64,000 bases of DNA, from assembly GCA_025966135.1 (NCBI GenBank), contig JAOPVP010000084.1:1-64000 (forward strand). Direction: 5' to 3'. Under the pieces are notes generated by a model. The model did no database searches. It was not told the origin of the DNA and worked only from the letters and a program-made list of their open reading frames with translations. Position 1 is the first letter of the stretch, and each line of letters starts with the position of its first letter. Shown piece by piece: positions 26,146 through 35,379 of the stretch. Position numbers and translations under genes: made by a program. The stretch is from Frankiales bacterium (GTDB taxonomy: Bacteria > Actinomycetota > Actinomycetes > Mycobacteriales > SCTD01).

Positions 26146-27321
26146 ATGCACCTCGCGTACACCGATGAGCAGGAACAGCTGCGCCGCGACCTGCGGGCCT
26201 ACTACGCCGAGCTGCTCGACCCGGACACCCGAGCACGGCTCGACGACCACGACACCCACGACACCGCCATGCGGGAGGTCGTCAAGAAGATGGCCTCCGA
26301 CGGCTGGCTCGGGATCGGCTGGCCGAAGGAGTGGGGCGGCCAGGGCCGCGGCCACATCGACCAGTGGATCTTCTTCGACGAGTCGATGCGCGCCGGCGCG
26401 CCGGTGCCGATGCTCACCATCAACACGGTCGGGCCGACGATCATGGCGCACGGCACCCAGGAGCAGAAGGAGCGGTTCCTGCCCGCGATCCTGCGCGGCG
26501 AGATCCACTTCTGCATCGGCTACAGCGAGCCCGACTCCGGCACCGACCTCGCCTCGCTGAGCACCCGCGCCGTTCTCGACGGCGACGACTACGTCATCAA
26601 CGGCACCAAGCTCTGGACGAGCTTGGCCGCCACGGCTGACTACTGCTGGCTGGCGGTGCGGACCGACCCGGACGCGAAGAAGCACCGCGGGCTGTCGATG
26701 ATCGTCGTACCGATGAGCACTCCGGGCATCACGCCGCGCCCGCTGGAGCTCATCGGCGAGCACCCGATCTGCGAGGTGCACTACGAGGACGTGCGGGTGC
26801 CGGCGGAGAACGTCATCGGCGGGGTCAACAACGGTTGGTCGCTCATCACCGGGCAGCTCAACCACGAGCGCGTCACGCTCTGCACGCCGGGCATGGTGGA
26901 CAAGTCCCTGACCGACGTACGCGCCTGGGCGCAGCGGACCCGGCTGCCGGACGGCCGCCGGGTCATCGACCAGGAGTGGGTGCAGCTCAACCTGGCGCGG
27001 GTGCACGCCGGCTTCGAGTTCCTGCGGCTGCAGAACTGGAAGGTCGCCTGGGACGCCGAGCGCGGGGTCCTCGAGGTGGCGGATGCCAGCACCACCAAGG
27101 TGTTCGGCACCGAGCACTACCTGGACGCCTGCCGCCTGCTGATGGAGGTCGTGGGCCAGCCGGCGTACCTGAAGAAGGGCTCGCCGGAGGCGGTGCTCGC
27201 CTCCCGGCTCGAGTCGATGTACCGCTCGCTGGTGATCCTCACCTTCGGCGGCGGCGTCAACGAGGTCCAGCGCGACCTCATCACCGTCTTCGGCCTGGGC
27301 ATGCCCATGATCAAGCGCTAA
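26146..27321 (+). CDS. Acyl-CoA dehydrogenase, probable alpha subunit of a heteromeric steroid-type ACAD
   Basis: A 391-aa flavoprotein. MASDGWLGIGWPKEWGGQG, CIGYSEPDSGTDLASL, DYVINGTKLWTSLA and GGGVNEVQRDLI are ACAD landmarks. Size and a tandem second ACAD match the alpha2beta2 enzymes that dehydrogenate steroid side-chain or ring CoA thioesters (ChsE/IpdE type). A KstR-type operator precedes it. It ends 11 bp before the next gene. Substrate inferred from context only. Confidence 0.9.
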   Translation: MHLAYTDEQEQLRRDLRAYYAELLDPDTRARLDDHDTHDTAMREVVKKMASDGWLGIGWPKEWGGQGRGHIDQWIFFDESMRAGAPVPMLTINTVGPTIMAHGTQEQKERFLPAILRGEIHFCIGYSEPDSGTDLASLSTRAVLDGDDYVINGTKLWTSLAATADYCWLAVRTDPDAKKHRGLSMIVVPMSTPGITPRPLELIGEHPICEVHYEDVRVPAENVIGGVNNGWSLITGQLNHERVTLCTPGMVDKSLTDVRAWAQRTRLPDGRRVIDQEWVQLNLARVHAGFEFLRLQNWKVAWDAERGVLEVADASTTKVFGTEHYLDACRLLMEVVGQPAYLKKGSPEAVLASRLESMYRSLVILTFGGGVNEVQRDLITVFGLGMPMIKR

Positions 27322-27332
27322 CGGGGGACGAC

Positions 27333-28439
27333 ATGGACTTCGCACTCACCGACAACCAGGAGACGATCCGGGGCCTCGCCGCCCAGGTCCTCTCCGACCA
27401 CTGCACGCCCGACGCGCTGCGCGCCTGCGAGGACTCCGACTCGGCAGGGTTCGACCGCAAGCTGTGGTCCAAGCTGGCCGACGCCGGACTGCTGGGCATC
27501 TGCATCCCCGAGGAGCACGGCGGCTTGGGTTTGGGGCTGGTCGAGGTCGCAGTCCTGCTCGAGGAGGCCGGACGCACGGTCGCCCCGGTGCCGCTGCTCG
27601 GCGCACTGGCCCTCGGTGCGCTGACGATCGCCCGGCACGGCTCCGCAGCGCAGCAGGCCGCCCTGCTCCCCGGCATCGCGGACGGCTCGACCCTCGTCAC
27701 GGCTGCGCTCGTCGAGGCTCTGGGGGAGGAACTCACTCCTGCGACGACGGCGCGCCGCGAGGGTGACGGCTGGGTCCTGGACGGCACCAAGGTCTGCGTG
27801 CCCGCCGGCCTCTACGCCGACCAGCTGCTTGTGTCCGCCACGACCGACGCGGGCACCGGGGTGTTCCTCGTCGACCCGTCGGCAGCGGGCGTGACCCTGG
27901 AGCGGCAGGACACCATCAGCTACGCGCCCGAGGCGATGCTCGTCCTCAACGGGGCTGTCGGGCAGCAGGTCGGGGACGGCGCGACGCTCGCCGATGTCGT
28001 CCAGGTCGGCACCGCGGCGGTGTGCGCGGTCCTGGCCGGCGTGGCCGCGCAGGCGGTGCGGCTGACGGCGGACTACACGATGACCCGGGAGCAGTTCGGC
28101 CACCCGATCGCGCACTTCCAGGCGGTCGGGCAGCGGGCTGCCGATGCGTTCATCGACACCACGACGATCCGGTTGACGATGCTCCAGGCGGTGTGGCGGG
28201 TGGCGCAGCGACTGGAGGCCGACAAGGAGGTCGCGGTGGCGAAGTACTTCGCCTCCGACGCCGGCCAGCGGGTGGTCCGTGGCGCCGCCCACCTGCACGG
28301 CGGCATGGGCGTCTCCCGCGAGTACCCCCTGCACCGCTACTACCTGTGGGCCAAGCAGTACGAACTCACGCTCGGCAGTGGCACCCGACAGCTCGCCAAG
28401 CTCGGTCGCCTGTTGGCCGACGAACCGGTGGGGGTCTAG
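27333..28439 (+). CDS. Acyl-CoA dehydrogenase, probable beta subunit
   Basis: A 368-aa ACAD in the same operon. LADAGLLGICIPEEHGGLGLGLVEVAVLLEEAGRTVAP, TREQFGHPIAHFQAVGQRAAD (FAD phosphate binding) and HGGMGVSREYPLHRYY are diagnostic. The middle domain is degenerate relative to homomeric ACADs, as expected when two unequal subunits share one active site and one FAD. Forms a likely heterotetramer with the preceding gene product. Confidence 0.9.
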   Translation: MDFALTDNQETIRGLAAQVLSDHCTPDALRACEDSDSAGFDRKLWSKLADAGLLGICIPEEHGGLGLGLVEVAVLLEEAGRTVAPVPLLGALALGALTIARHGSAAQQAALLPGIADGSTLVTAALVEALGEELTPATTARREGDGWVLDGTKVCVPAGLYADQLLVSATTDAGTGVFLVDPSAAGVTLERQDTISYAPEAMLVLNGAVGQQVGDGATLADVVQVGTAAVCAVLAGVAAQAVRLTADYTMTREQFGHPIAHFQAVGQRAADAFIDTTTIRLTMLQAVWRVAQRLEADKEVAVAKYFASDAGQRVVRGAAHLHGGMGVSREYPLHRYYLWAKQYELTLGSGTRQLAKLGRLLADEPVGV

Positions 28440-28499
28440 GTCCGACAACGTTCCTTTTCGCTTCGATACCGTCTGGTCAGGTCGAACGCGAGGGATCGC

Positions 28500-29426
28500 A
28501 TGTCGGAACACTCAGCCAGCGCCCAGGAGGTCAGGGCTGTCCTCGCGAAGTGGACGGCGAACGACTGGCGCCGGGCCTTCGCGCTCGCCGAGGGGCTCGA
28601 GCGCTCGATCCGGCACAGCTGCGAGGTCCCCTCTCACGAGCCGCTTGCCAACAACGCCGGTGCGCTCGCGATGCCGGTGCTCAGGCGCCTCGGGCAGCTG
28701 ACCCGGGACGAGCTGGTGCACGCCCTGGCGCCGCTGGCCATCGAGCTCGAGTCCAGGCTGAGCAAGCTCGGCCAGGACGTGCCCGAGGCACTGGATTCCC
28801 TGCAGGCCCAGGATGATGTGGGCTCGGGGCTGGCCAAGCTCGCCGCCTGCCGACTCGGTCTCGACGCTGCGCTCGCGGAGAGCGATGCCACGGAGACGCA
28901 GGGAGACCTGACGCAGGCGGTGACTGCGCTCGAGGAGCAGCAGTCACGGCTGGTGGCGATCGCGCGACAGCTGCTCGCCGACGCGGAGCATGGCCGACCG
29001 GTGCGTGAGGTCGACCTCGGGCACGTCCATCGGTGGAACCAGGCGTTGTCCCGAGCCGCGTCCCTCGCCGGCTCCCCGGTCGCCTCGTCGCTGGGGTCGC
29101 TGCGCGCCCTACTGGTTGAGCGAGAGCAGGCGGGCTCGGACGCCGAGAGCACCGCGGCCCTTTCCCGACTGCTGCGGGAGATCGCCGATGCACCCGTGCC
29201 CGAGGGGGCCCGCGACGTGGTCGCGACCGTCCTCGAGGAGGCAGGCGCAGCCGCCGCTGACCCTGCCGTCTTGACCCGGGAGCGCAACGAGGCCTTCCGC
29301 GCGCTCCACCGGCTGCTGTCCCAGGCCTCCTGGCAGGCGAGCGATGCGGACGTCGAGGTCGTGGAGAAGGCCTTCGGGCGCAAGGTCGCCCGTGTTGCCG
29401 GCGCCGAGGTCACGCTCGCCCGCTGA
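28500..29426 (+). CDS. Helical protein of unknown function
   Basis: 308 aa, almost wholly alpha-helical and acidic, with no signal peptide or TM. Leu/Ala heptads (LTQAVTALEEQQSRLVAIARQLLADAE, LSRLLREIADAPV) suggest coiled coils. The ATG has GAGGG at 5-nt spacing, 60 bp after the dehydrogenase operon. I do not recognise a family. Confidence 0.6.
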   Translation: MSEHSASAQEVRAVLAKWTANDWRRAFALAEGLERSIRHSCEVPSHEPLANNAGALAMPVLRRLGQLTRDELVHALAPLAIELESRLSKLGQDVPEALDSLQAQDDVGSGLAKLAACRLGLDAALAESDATETQGDLTQAVTALEEQQSRLVAIARQLLADAEHGRPVREVDLGHVHRWNQALSRAASLAGSPVASSLGSLRALLVEREQAGSDAESTAALSRLLREIADAPVPEGARDVVATVLEEAGAAAADPAVLTRERNEAFRALHRLLSQASWQASDADVEVVEKAFGRKVARVAGAEVTLAR

Positions 29427-29466
29427 CGCCCGCAGGGGATCGTCGTCGACCAGGACGGTCAGAAGC

Positions 29467-30027
29467 TCATGCCAGCTCGCCTGCCAGCACAGCGGCGTGG
29501 AAGCGCACCAGCGCATCACGCGAGACCGCCGTGCCGCCTGGGAAGCGTTGCTTCCAGGTGCTGTGAGGAACGTTGTCGGCGAGCCCAGCGCCGAGCCGCC
29601 TGACCTCCCGCGCTCGCCAGGTGGAGAGCTGGTGTTGGAGCGACAAGCCCTGCAACAAGGCCTGGGTCGCTACGGCTTGGTGCTCTGCATCGTCGGCGAG
29701 GCTGATGTACCGCTGGTTCATGATGCTGTGCCGGCCGAGCGGCAGCGTCAGTCCGAAGGCCTGGTCCGGGGGGAAGCTCTCGGCTTGCAGTCGACACGTG
29801 TCGCAGGCGAGCCAGGACCAGCGGCTCGGGCCTCCCGCCGTGTCCTGAGCGCACACCACGCACAGCTGGAACTTCTCGGAGACATCGTGCCCATCCCACT
29901 CCTCGCGCGGCTCGCACGGGCAGGATTGGTAGCGGCCGACGTAGTCGACGTACCCCCTGATCCCACCACAGGGGACGTGGACGAAGGGCCCGGTGAGGGC
30001 CGAGCGCAAGGAAGCTGACCGGCACAC
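29467..30027 (-). CDS. Uncharacterised Cys-rich (zinc-ribbon-like) protein
   Basis: 186 aa from GTG 30027 (GGAGG 8 nt upstream). An early CPCEPREEWDGHD and later CVVCAQDTAGG ... WLACDTC form a four- to five-cysteine cluster (residues ~36-80) able to bind zinc, followed by a helical C-terminus with LQHQLSTWRAREVRRLG. No catalytic motif recognised. It stands alone, convergent with the preceding gene. 30028-30286 holds no gene. Confidence 0.5.
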   Translation of the reverse strand: MCRSASLRSALTGPFVHVPCGGIRGYVDYVGRYQSCPCEPREEWDGHDVSEKFQLCVVCAQDTAGGPSRWSWLACDTCRLQAESFPPDQAFGLTLPLGRHSIMNQRYISLADDAEHQAVATQALLQGLSLQHQLSTWRAREVRRLGAGLADNVPHSTWKQRFPGGTAVSRDALVRFHAAVLAGELA

Positions 30028-30286
30028 AGAAGACCTCCGGGGTCGTTGTGGACCCCGGTACGTGCTGCCCGGTGGTCCGCCTTGCCCCCGCGGTCACGGG
30101 GGCCGTGTCTTCCTCCGGGGGCACCTTGGGCGGAGCCAGGTTGCCTGCTCGCAGGCCGGAGGGCCTGAGCGCGAGCTGTCGTGACAGCGCAGAAGCATAG
30201 GTCGTGGGTGCGACAAGGCGCAACTGACTTACGGAGATGCCACGGGGCTCCCCACTGCTCCGGGGCAGCAGGCGCCGTGACCAGTC

Positions 30287-32092
30287 TCAGATCTGCGAGG
30301 GGTCGACGTGGCGCCAGAGCCAGACGTCCTGGTTGAGCTCCGGCGGCCGACGAAGGAGCTCTGTGAGGAAGGCTCGGCATTCACGTTCGTGGGGGGACGG
30401 CGCGAGGGCGACCGTGTGGGCCCCCCAGTACTTCAGGTCCTCGCGGGCGAACCGTCGTACCCCCGGCGTGATGAGGACGGATCCGCCTTCGGTCTGCAGC
30501 CGGACCAGGAGCCGCGCCGTCGGACGGACCGGGTAGACCCCGAAATGGGCCTGACCGCCGCGGTGAGGTCCCACAAAGTAGCCACCCGGCATGGCGAATC
30601 GCATGCCAGCCTCGGCTTGCCAGCTCATGGCGACGGGGTTGCGGACCGTGGCCATGGGAACCAGGAGCACTGTTCCGCGGAGCCCGGGTGCGCCGCTGCG
30701 GAAGAACGCGGGGGTCCCGACCGGGGAGATGTTCCCCAGCTGATGCGGGAGGATCGGCACCAGTGCCAGGGCCAGCAGGCCGATTCCTGCGGTGCGCGGC
30801 CAGCGCCCGGTCGGCAGTCGCTCGACCCACACGCCCACGAGCAGCGCGACCAGCAGGTCCACGATGAGCATCCAACGCACGGGCAGCAAGCTGCCTATGA
30901 CCGGAAGATCGGAAGTGAGACCCCAGGGCAGCGGTAGGTGCTTGCCGCCTCCTGCGAGGTGCAGCGTGTACCCCAGTGCGATGACTCCCAGAACGGCGGC
31001 ACCGATCCCTGCGGTGCGGGCTACCACGTCGTGACGGCGGACCCACACGACGGCCGCGAGCAGAACCAGCATGGGCAGCCCGAGATAGCCCATGTCCTCG
31101 GCGTTGTTGAGCCGCAGCACCGGAATCTGATGGAGCAGCGGAAGGTTCCGGAGCAGGGGGACGCTGTTCGGGACGAAGAGGGCCACGGGGTCGAGGACGT
31201 AGATGTCGGGAGTCTGGATCTCCCCGTGGACCGCCTGGGGACCGAAGAACTGGATCAGCAACGGGTAGCCGGCGAGCAGCAGCAGCACGGCGACGCCGAC
31301 AGCCGCGCTGACCGCCAGCGGCAGGACCCGCTCACGCACCCGTTCGGGGTACTGGGCTGCGAGGGTGATCAGCACCACCGCTATCGCGACGCAGGTGAGG
31401 ACGAGCACCTCCTCGCCGATCAGGACCTGACCGGCCACGAGCAGTCCGAGCAGAGCGCCGGACTGCAGCGGACCGCGCCGGCCGGTGGCCGCGTCCACCG
31501 CCGTGAGCATGAGCGGAGGGACGAGGGGCAGCAGGGTCAGCTGAAGGTGGCCGAGCTCCGCGGAGAGCAGGGCGGGGGAGAACCCGAACACCAGACCCGT
31601 GATGACCCGCGCGGACGTCCTGCTCAGGAAGCGACCGCTGCACAGGTACGCCGACCAGGCTGACAGTGCCGGCCCCAGTAGCAGGAGCAGGTTCAGGGTG
31701 AGGACGGGTCCTGCGAGCTCGGTGACCGAGGAGAGGAGGAGACCGGGGAGGAGCAACCCGGTGTTCCACATGACGTTGATCCCCTGGGGGGCGTTCAGGG
31801 CGTGCGTGACGAGCAGGCCGTGGCCATGGTCGTGCCACAGCGCTGTCGAGCTGTTGGTCAGGAACGACAGGAACAGGGCTGCGTCTCCGCCGCCGCCTCC
31901 CACCGTGCTGTGCAACGGATCGCGCCACAGGGATCGCGTGAGGGCCCCGGCGGCGAGCAGGTATCCGCAGAGCGCCACCAGCGCGAGCTTCCAACCATGC
32001 AGCTGCCGCTTGCTCGCGCGCGGGGTAGGGCCGCCCTCGATGACGATCCCCTCCTCCCCGTGATCGCAGACCGCTGGCCGCACTCTAGGCAC
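30287..32092 (-). CDS. Large multi-TM membrane protein, GT-C/YfhO-like
   Basis: 601 aa with about 11-12 TM helices. The first periplasmic loop (SLWRDPLHSTVGGGGGDAALFLSFL) ends in an Asp, and NAPQGINVMWNTGLLLPGL follows, an arrangement common to GT-C glycosyltransferases using polyprenyl-phosphate sugars. A soluble C-terminal domain (~100 aa) follows the last helix. GTG 32092 has GGGAG upstream. The glycosyltransferase role is inferred from topology. Confidence 0.7.
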   Translation of the reverse strand: MPRVRPAVCDHGEEGIVIEGGPTPRASKRQLHGWKLALVALCGYLLAAGALTRSLWRDPLHSTVGGGGGDAALFLSFLTNSSTALWHDHGHGLLVTHALNAPQGINVMWNTGLLLPGLLLSSVTELAGPVLTLNLLLLLGPALSAWSAYLCSGRFLSRTSARVITGLVFGFSPALLSAELGHLQLTLLPLVPPLMLTAVDAATGRRGPLQSGALLGLLVAGQVLIGEEVLVLTCVAIAVVLITLAAQYPERVRERVLPLAVSAAVGVAVLLLLAGYPLLIQFFGPQAVHGEIQTPDIYVLDPVALFVPNSVPLLRNLPLLHQIPVLRLNNAEDMGYLGLPMLVLLAAVVWVRRHDVVARTAGIGAAVLGVIALGYTLHLAGGGKHLPLPWGLTSDLPVIGSLLPVRWMLIVDLLVALLVGVWVERLPTGRWPRTAGIGLLALALVPILPHQLGNISPVGTPAFFRSGAPGLRGTVLLVPMATVRNPVAMSWQAEAGMRFAMPGGYFVGPHRGGQAHFGVYPVRPTARLLVRLQTEGGSVLITPGVRRFAREDLKYWGAHTVALAPSPHERECRAFLTELLRRPPELNQDVWLWRHVDPSQI

Positions 32093-32139
32093 AGCAGCTC
32101 TCCCTGACCGGCCGCGAGAACTCGCCGTTCAGGGTGCCG

Positions 32140-32769
32140 TCAGACGGACAACGTCTCGCCGGGGGCGAGCTTCTGGAAGTCCGTGCCTGCTGGGCCCAGG
32201 TTGCTGAACTGGCCGTACCAGAGCGCGAGGCCTGGCGGCGAGAGCACGGCGTCGTGCACGGGGAACGCGATGCGCGGATGCACGTCCCGCAGCAGCCCGA
32301 CAGCCTCGGTCAGCTTCAGCCAGGGCGCGGCCGTCGGCAGGCCGAGCACCTCGACGTCTGCCTCGGGCACCGTGAACGCGTCGCCGGGAGTGAAGAAGCG
32401 GCCGCCGACCAGGTAGCCGACGTTCGGGATCCGAGGCAGGTCAGGGTGGATGACGGCGTGCTGCGAGCCGATCACCTGCACCGAGGACCCGAGCTCAACA
32501 CTGTCGCCCTCCCGGACGACGGCGTGTGGCAGGTCGGCGAGCTGCCCGACCGAGCCCTCGTCGCAGTGGAGCTGGGCCTCGGGGTTGGCGTCGAGCAGCG
32601 GACGGAGCCGTTCGACGTCGAGGTGGTCGGCGTGCTGGTGCGTGATGAGTACGCCGGTGAGCCCGCGCAGCTGCTCGAAGCCCTGCGAGAAGATCCCGGG
32701 ATCGAGCAGCAGTCGGGCGTCGTCGTGCTCGATCAGCAGGCAGGAGTGGCCGTAGCGGGTGATGCGCAT
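32140..32769 (-). CDS. MBL-fold metal-dependent hydrolase (UlaG-like)
   Basis: 209 aa with HSCLLIEHDDARLLLDPG at the N-terminus and the metal site THQHADHLD; GSQHAVIHPDLP and FPVHDAVL supply further His ligands. This is the small UlaG/ComA-like branch of metallo-beta-lactamase fold proteins. A beta-lactamase-like serine hydrolase lies 26 bp upstream on the same strand and is probably co-transcribed. Confidence 0.9.
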   Translation of the reverse strand: MRITRYGHSCLLIEHDDARLLLDPGIFSQGFEQLRGLTGVLITHQHADHLDVERLRPLLDANPEAQLHCDEGSVGQLADLPHAVVREGDSVELGSSVQVIGSQHAVIHPDLPRIPNVGYLVGGRFFTPGDAFTVPEADVEVLGLPTAAPWLKLTEAVGLLRDVHPRIAFPVHDAVLSPPGLALWYGQFSNLGPAGTDFQKLAPGETLSV

Positions 32770-32795
32770 ACCTCCGTCTTACTCTGCGCCGCCTA

Positions 32796-34118
32796 CTACT
32801 GCCAGCCGCGTTCGTCCACGCCGCCGGGGATGACGTCCGCCGGTGCGTAGGGCGTGCGGGTGAACACGAACGTCGCCAGGTTGAACGACAGCCCGTCCGC
32901 TGCCGGGCGCAGGACCTCACCGGCGTAGTAGCTGTCGAGTCCCACCCAGGTACCGTCGCCGCGGCTCACGAACCGTGAGGCGCTCGCCTTGCGGCCGAGC
33001 CCCTCGAGGTGTAGCACCCCGTCGGCGCGCAGCGTCACGCTTACCGGCGTGGGTCCCCAGTACCAGGGACCGACCAACGCGAGCGCCTGCGCGTCGTACG
33101 ACGTCGCCGGCCGCCAGGCGTCGACGACGTGCGGCTCGGCGTCGCGCACGATCCGCAGCAGGTCGGGCAGCAGCGCCCGGTCGCCACCGCTGGTCGCGTT
33201 GGACAGCGACACGACGCCGGTCTGCTCGAGGCGGTCGACGAAGACACCTGCGAGGAAGCCCGGCATCGAGCCGCTGTGCCCCAGCAGCGTGCGGTCACCG
33301 GAGGGCACGACCATCACCCCCAACCCGTAGGCCGACCAGTCGGCGCCCTCGACGGCCGCTCCGGAAGGCTCGGACATCTCCTCGAGCGTCGCGGTCGTGA
33401 GCACGTCAGCTGTGTCGCCGAGCAGGAACGCGGCGAACCGCCCAAGGTCGGCCAGCGTCGACCAGAGCTGGCCCGCCGCGGCCATCGACACCGCATCGTG
33501 CTCCGGTTCGGGGAGCAGCAGGTCGGCCCACGGGTGGACCGCAAAGCCCTGTGCCGCAGGGGATGTCGGCCGCGGCGTCGTCCGGGTCATGCCCAGCGGT
33601 AGCAGCACCTCATCGCGTACGACGTCCGACCATGGCCGGTTGCGCACCGCTGCCACGAGCTGGCCCAGGACGCCGAAGCCCAGGTTGGAGTAGTGGAACC
33701 TGCGGCCTGCGGCGAACGGGCGGTCGGCCTCGCTCAGGCCGAGCCCGGCGAGGCTCGTGCCCGGGGTGCGCTCCCACCACTCACCGGGGCTCTCCGCGCC
33801 GGCGCCGGCCATGTGTGAGAGCAGCTGGCCGACGGTGCGCCGGCCGAACGGTGTGCCCGGCACATGCTGCTCGAGCACGTCGTCGAGGTCGAGCAGGCCC
33901 TCGTCGCGCAACCGCATGACGGCGACCGCGGTCACGGTCTTCGTGATCGAGCCCAGGCGGTACTGCACATCTGTGTGCGGCTCGGCGACGTCGCCGCGTC
34001 CCGCCGACCAGGCCAGGGTTCCGCCGCGGACGACGCCGGCCACGAGCGACGGGGCGCGGCCATCGCGCTGGGCGCGGGCGGTGCGGGCGAGCAGCTGGGC
34101 GGCGGTGGTGTGGAGCAT
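32796..34118 (-). CDS. Serine hydrolase, beta-lactamase/penicillin-binding family class C-like
   Basis: 440 aa. The nucleophile motif SITK (GSITKTVTAVAVMRL), YSN (RFHYSNLGFGVLG) and HSG-like LLGHSGSMPGF define the AmpC/esterase-B superfamily. There is no signal peptide, so it is probably a cytosolic esterase or peptidase rather than a resistance enzyme. An extra C-terminal ~110-residue beta domain (RPATSYDAQALALVGPWYWG ...) is present. Start ATG 34118. Confidence 0.9.
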   Translation of the reverse strand: MLHTTAAQLLARTARAQRDGRAPSLVAGVVRGGTLAWSAGRGDVAEPHTDVQYRLGSITKTVTAVAVMRLRDEGLLDLDDVLEQHVPGTPFGRRTVGQLLSHMAGAGAESPGEWWERTPGTSLAGLGLSEADRPFAAGRRFHYSNLGFGVLGQLVAAVRNRPWSDVVRDEVLLPLGMTRTTPRPTSPAAQGFAVHPWADLLLPEPEHDAVSMAAAGQLWSTLADLGRFAAFLLGDTADVLTTATLEEMSEPSGAAVEGADWSAYGLGVMVVPSGDRTLLGHSGSMPGFLAGVFVDRLEQTGVVSLSNATSGGDRALLPDLLRIVRDAEPHVVDAWRPATSYDAQALALVGPWYWGPTPVSVTLRADGVLHLEGLGRKASASRFVSRGDGTWVGLDSYYAGEVLRPAADGLSFNLATFVFTRTPYAPADVIPGGVDERGWQ

Positions 34119-34139
34119 TGCGCGAAACTAGCCGACCAC

Positions 34140-35186
34140 TCAGGGTCGAAGCAGGACTTTGACGGCCTCTCTCTGGTCCATCGCCCGGTACCCGTCGGCG
34201 ACCTGCTCGAGGGGCAGGGTGAGGTCGAAGACCTGGCCCGGAGCGATCGCCCCTGAGAGCACGTCCGGCAGCAGCTCCGGGATGTAGCTGCGCACCGAGG
34301 CCACGCCTCCACGCACACCCTTGTTCTCGCTGAACATCTGCTGGATCGGCAGCTCGGCGCCGAAGGGCACCCCGACGTAACCGACGATGCCGCCCGGCCG
34401 CACGCTGTCGATCGCCTGCTGCATCGACTCCTTGGTACCGACGCACTCCAGCACCGCGTCGGGGCCGATGCCGCCGAAGAGCTCCTTCACACGTGCCACG
34501 CCCTCGTCGCCGCGCTCGGCCACGATGTCCGTCGCGCCGAACGCCCCTGCGAGGTGCTGCCTGCTGGCGTGTCGTGACATGGCCACGATCTGCTCGGCCC
34601 CCAGCCGCCGGGCGGCGATGACAGCGCACAACCCGACCGCGCCGTCACCGACGACGACGACGGTGGAGCCGGCCGTGACGCCGGCCGTGAGCGCTGCGTG
34701 GTGGCCGGTCCCCATGACGTCGGACAGCGCAAGCAGACCGGGCAGTTGTGCCTCGTCGGGCAGCTCGGGCAGCGCCACGAGGGTGCCGTCGGCAAGGGGG
34801 ACACGCAGGGCCTCGCCCTGACCGGCGTCGGCGCTTCCCCCGGCGCTGTCGGTGCTGCCCCACCAACCGCCGTTCAGGCAGGAGGTCTGGACGCCATTGT
34901 GGCAGTTGGCGCACGTCCCGTCGCTGATGGAGAAGGGGGAGATGACGAAGTCGCCGGCCTTCAGGGTGCGTACGTCGGCACCGACTTCCTCGACCACGCC
35001 GATGAACTCGTGGCCGATCCGCTCGGGGCCCCCGCGCTCGGCGATCCCCCGGTAGGGCCACAGGTCGGAGCCGCAGATACAGGCCGCAGCGACCCGCACC
35101 ACCGCATCGGTCGGACGCTCGATACGGGGGTCAGGTACGTCTTCGAGGACGATGTCGCGGGGTGCACGCAGCACAGTGGCTCTCAT
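34140..35186 (-). CDS. Zinc-dependent alcohol dehydrogenase (MDR family)
   Basis: A 348-aa medium-chain dehydrogenase. ACICGSDLWPYRG and RIGHEFIGVVEEVG are the catalytic-zinc motifs; SDGTCANCHNGVQTSC gives three cysteines of the structural site; VVVVGDGAVGLCAVIAARRLGA binds NAD(P). Start ATG 35186 (MRATVLRAPRD) is the conserved family start; a longer frame to 35267 is rejected. It ends 21 bp before the serine hydrolase start on the same strand. Substrate unknown. Confidence 0.92.
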   Translation of the reverse strand: MRATVLRAPRDIVLEDVPDPRIERPTDAVVRVAAACICGSDLWPYRGIAERGGPERIGHEFIGVVEEVGADVRTLKAGDFVISPFSISDGTCANCHNGVQTSCLNGGWWGSTDSAGGSADAGQGEALRVPLADGTLVALPELPDEAQLPGLLALSDVMGTGHHAALTAGVTAGSTVVVVGDGAVGLCAVIAARRLGAEQIVAMSRHASRQHLAGAFGATDIVAERGDEGVARVKELFGGIGPDAVLECVGTKESMQQAIDSVRPGGIVGYVGVPFGAELPIQQMFSENKGVRGGVASVRSYIPELLPDVLSGAIAPGQVFDLTLPLEQVADGYRAMDQREAVKVLLRP

Positions 35187-35379
35187 TCCGAGATTATTCC
35201 AGACGGGCTTCGACCCTCGACCTGAGCCCCTGACCTGAGCGGATTGTGCTCTTGGCCGTAAATGCACGACGATCCGGGCTCAGCTGATCAACGAGCCCGG
35301 ACCGCGGGTACTGACCGGGTGGTCTCTATGGGCCGTTCTGGTCCTTAGGTCCGAACCGGTTCGTGCCGATGCACGTGGC

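Noticed and set aside
30084..30103. GCCCCCG / CGGGGGC hairpin in the 30028-30286 gap
   Set aside because: 7-bp stem expected by chance in such GC-rich DNA; not adjacent to a stop codon on either strand.
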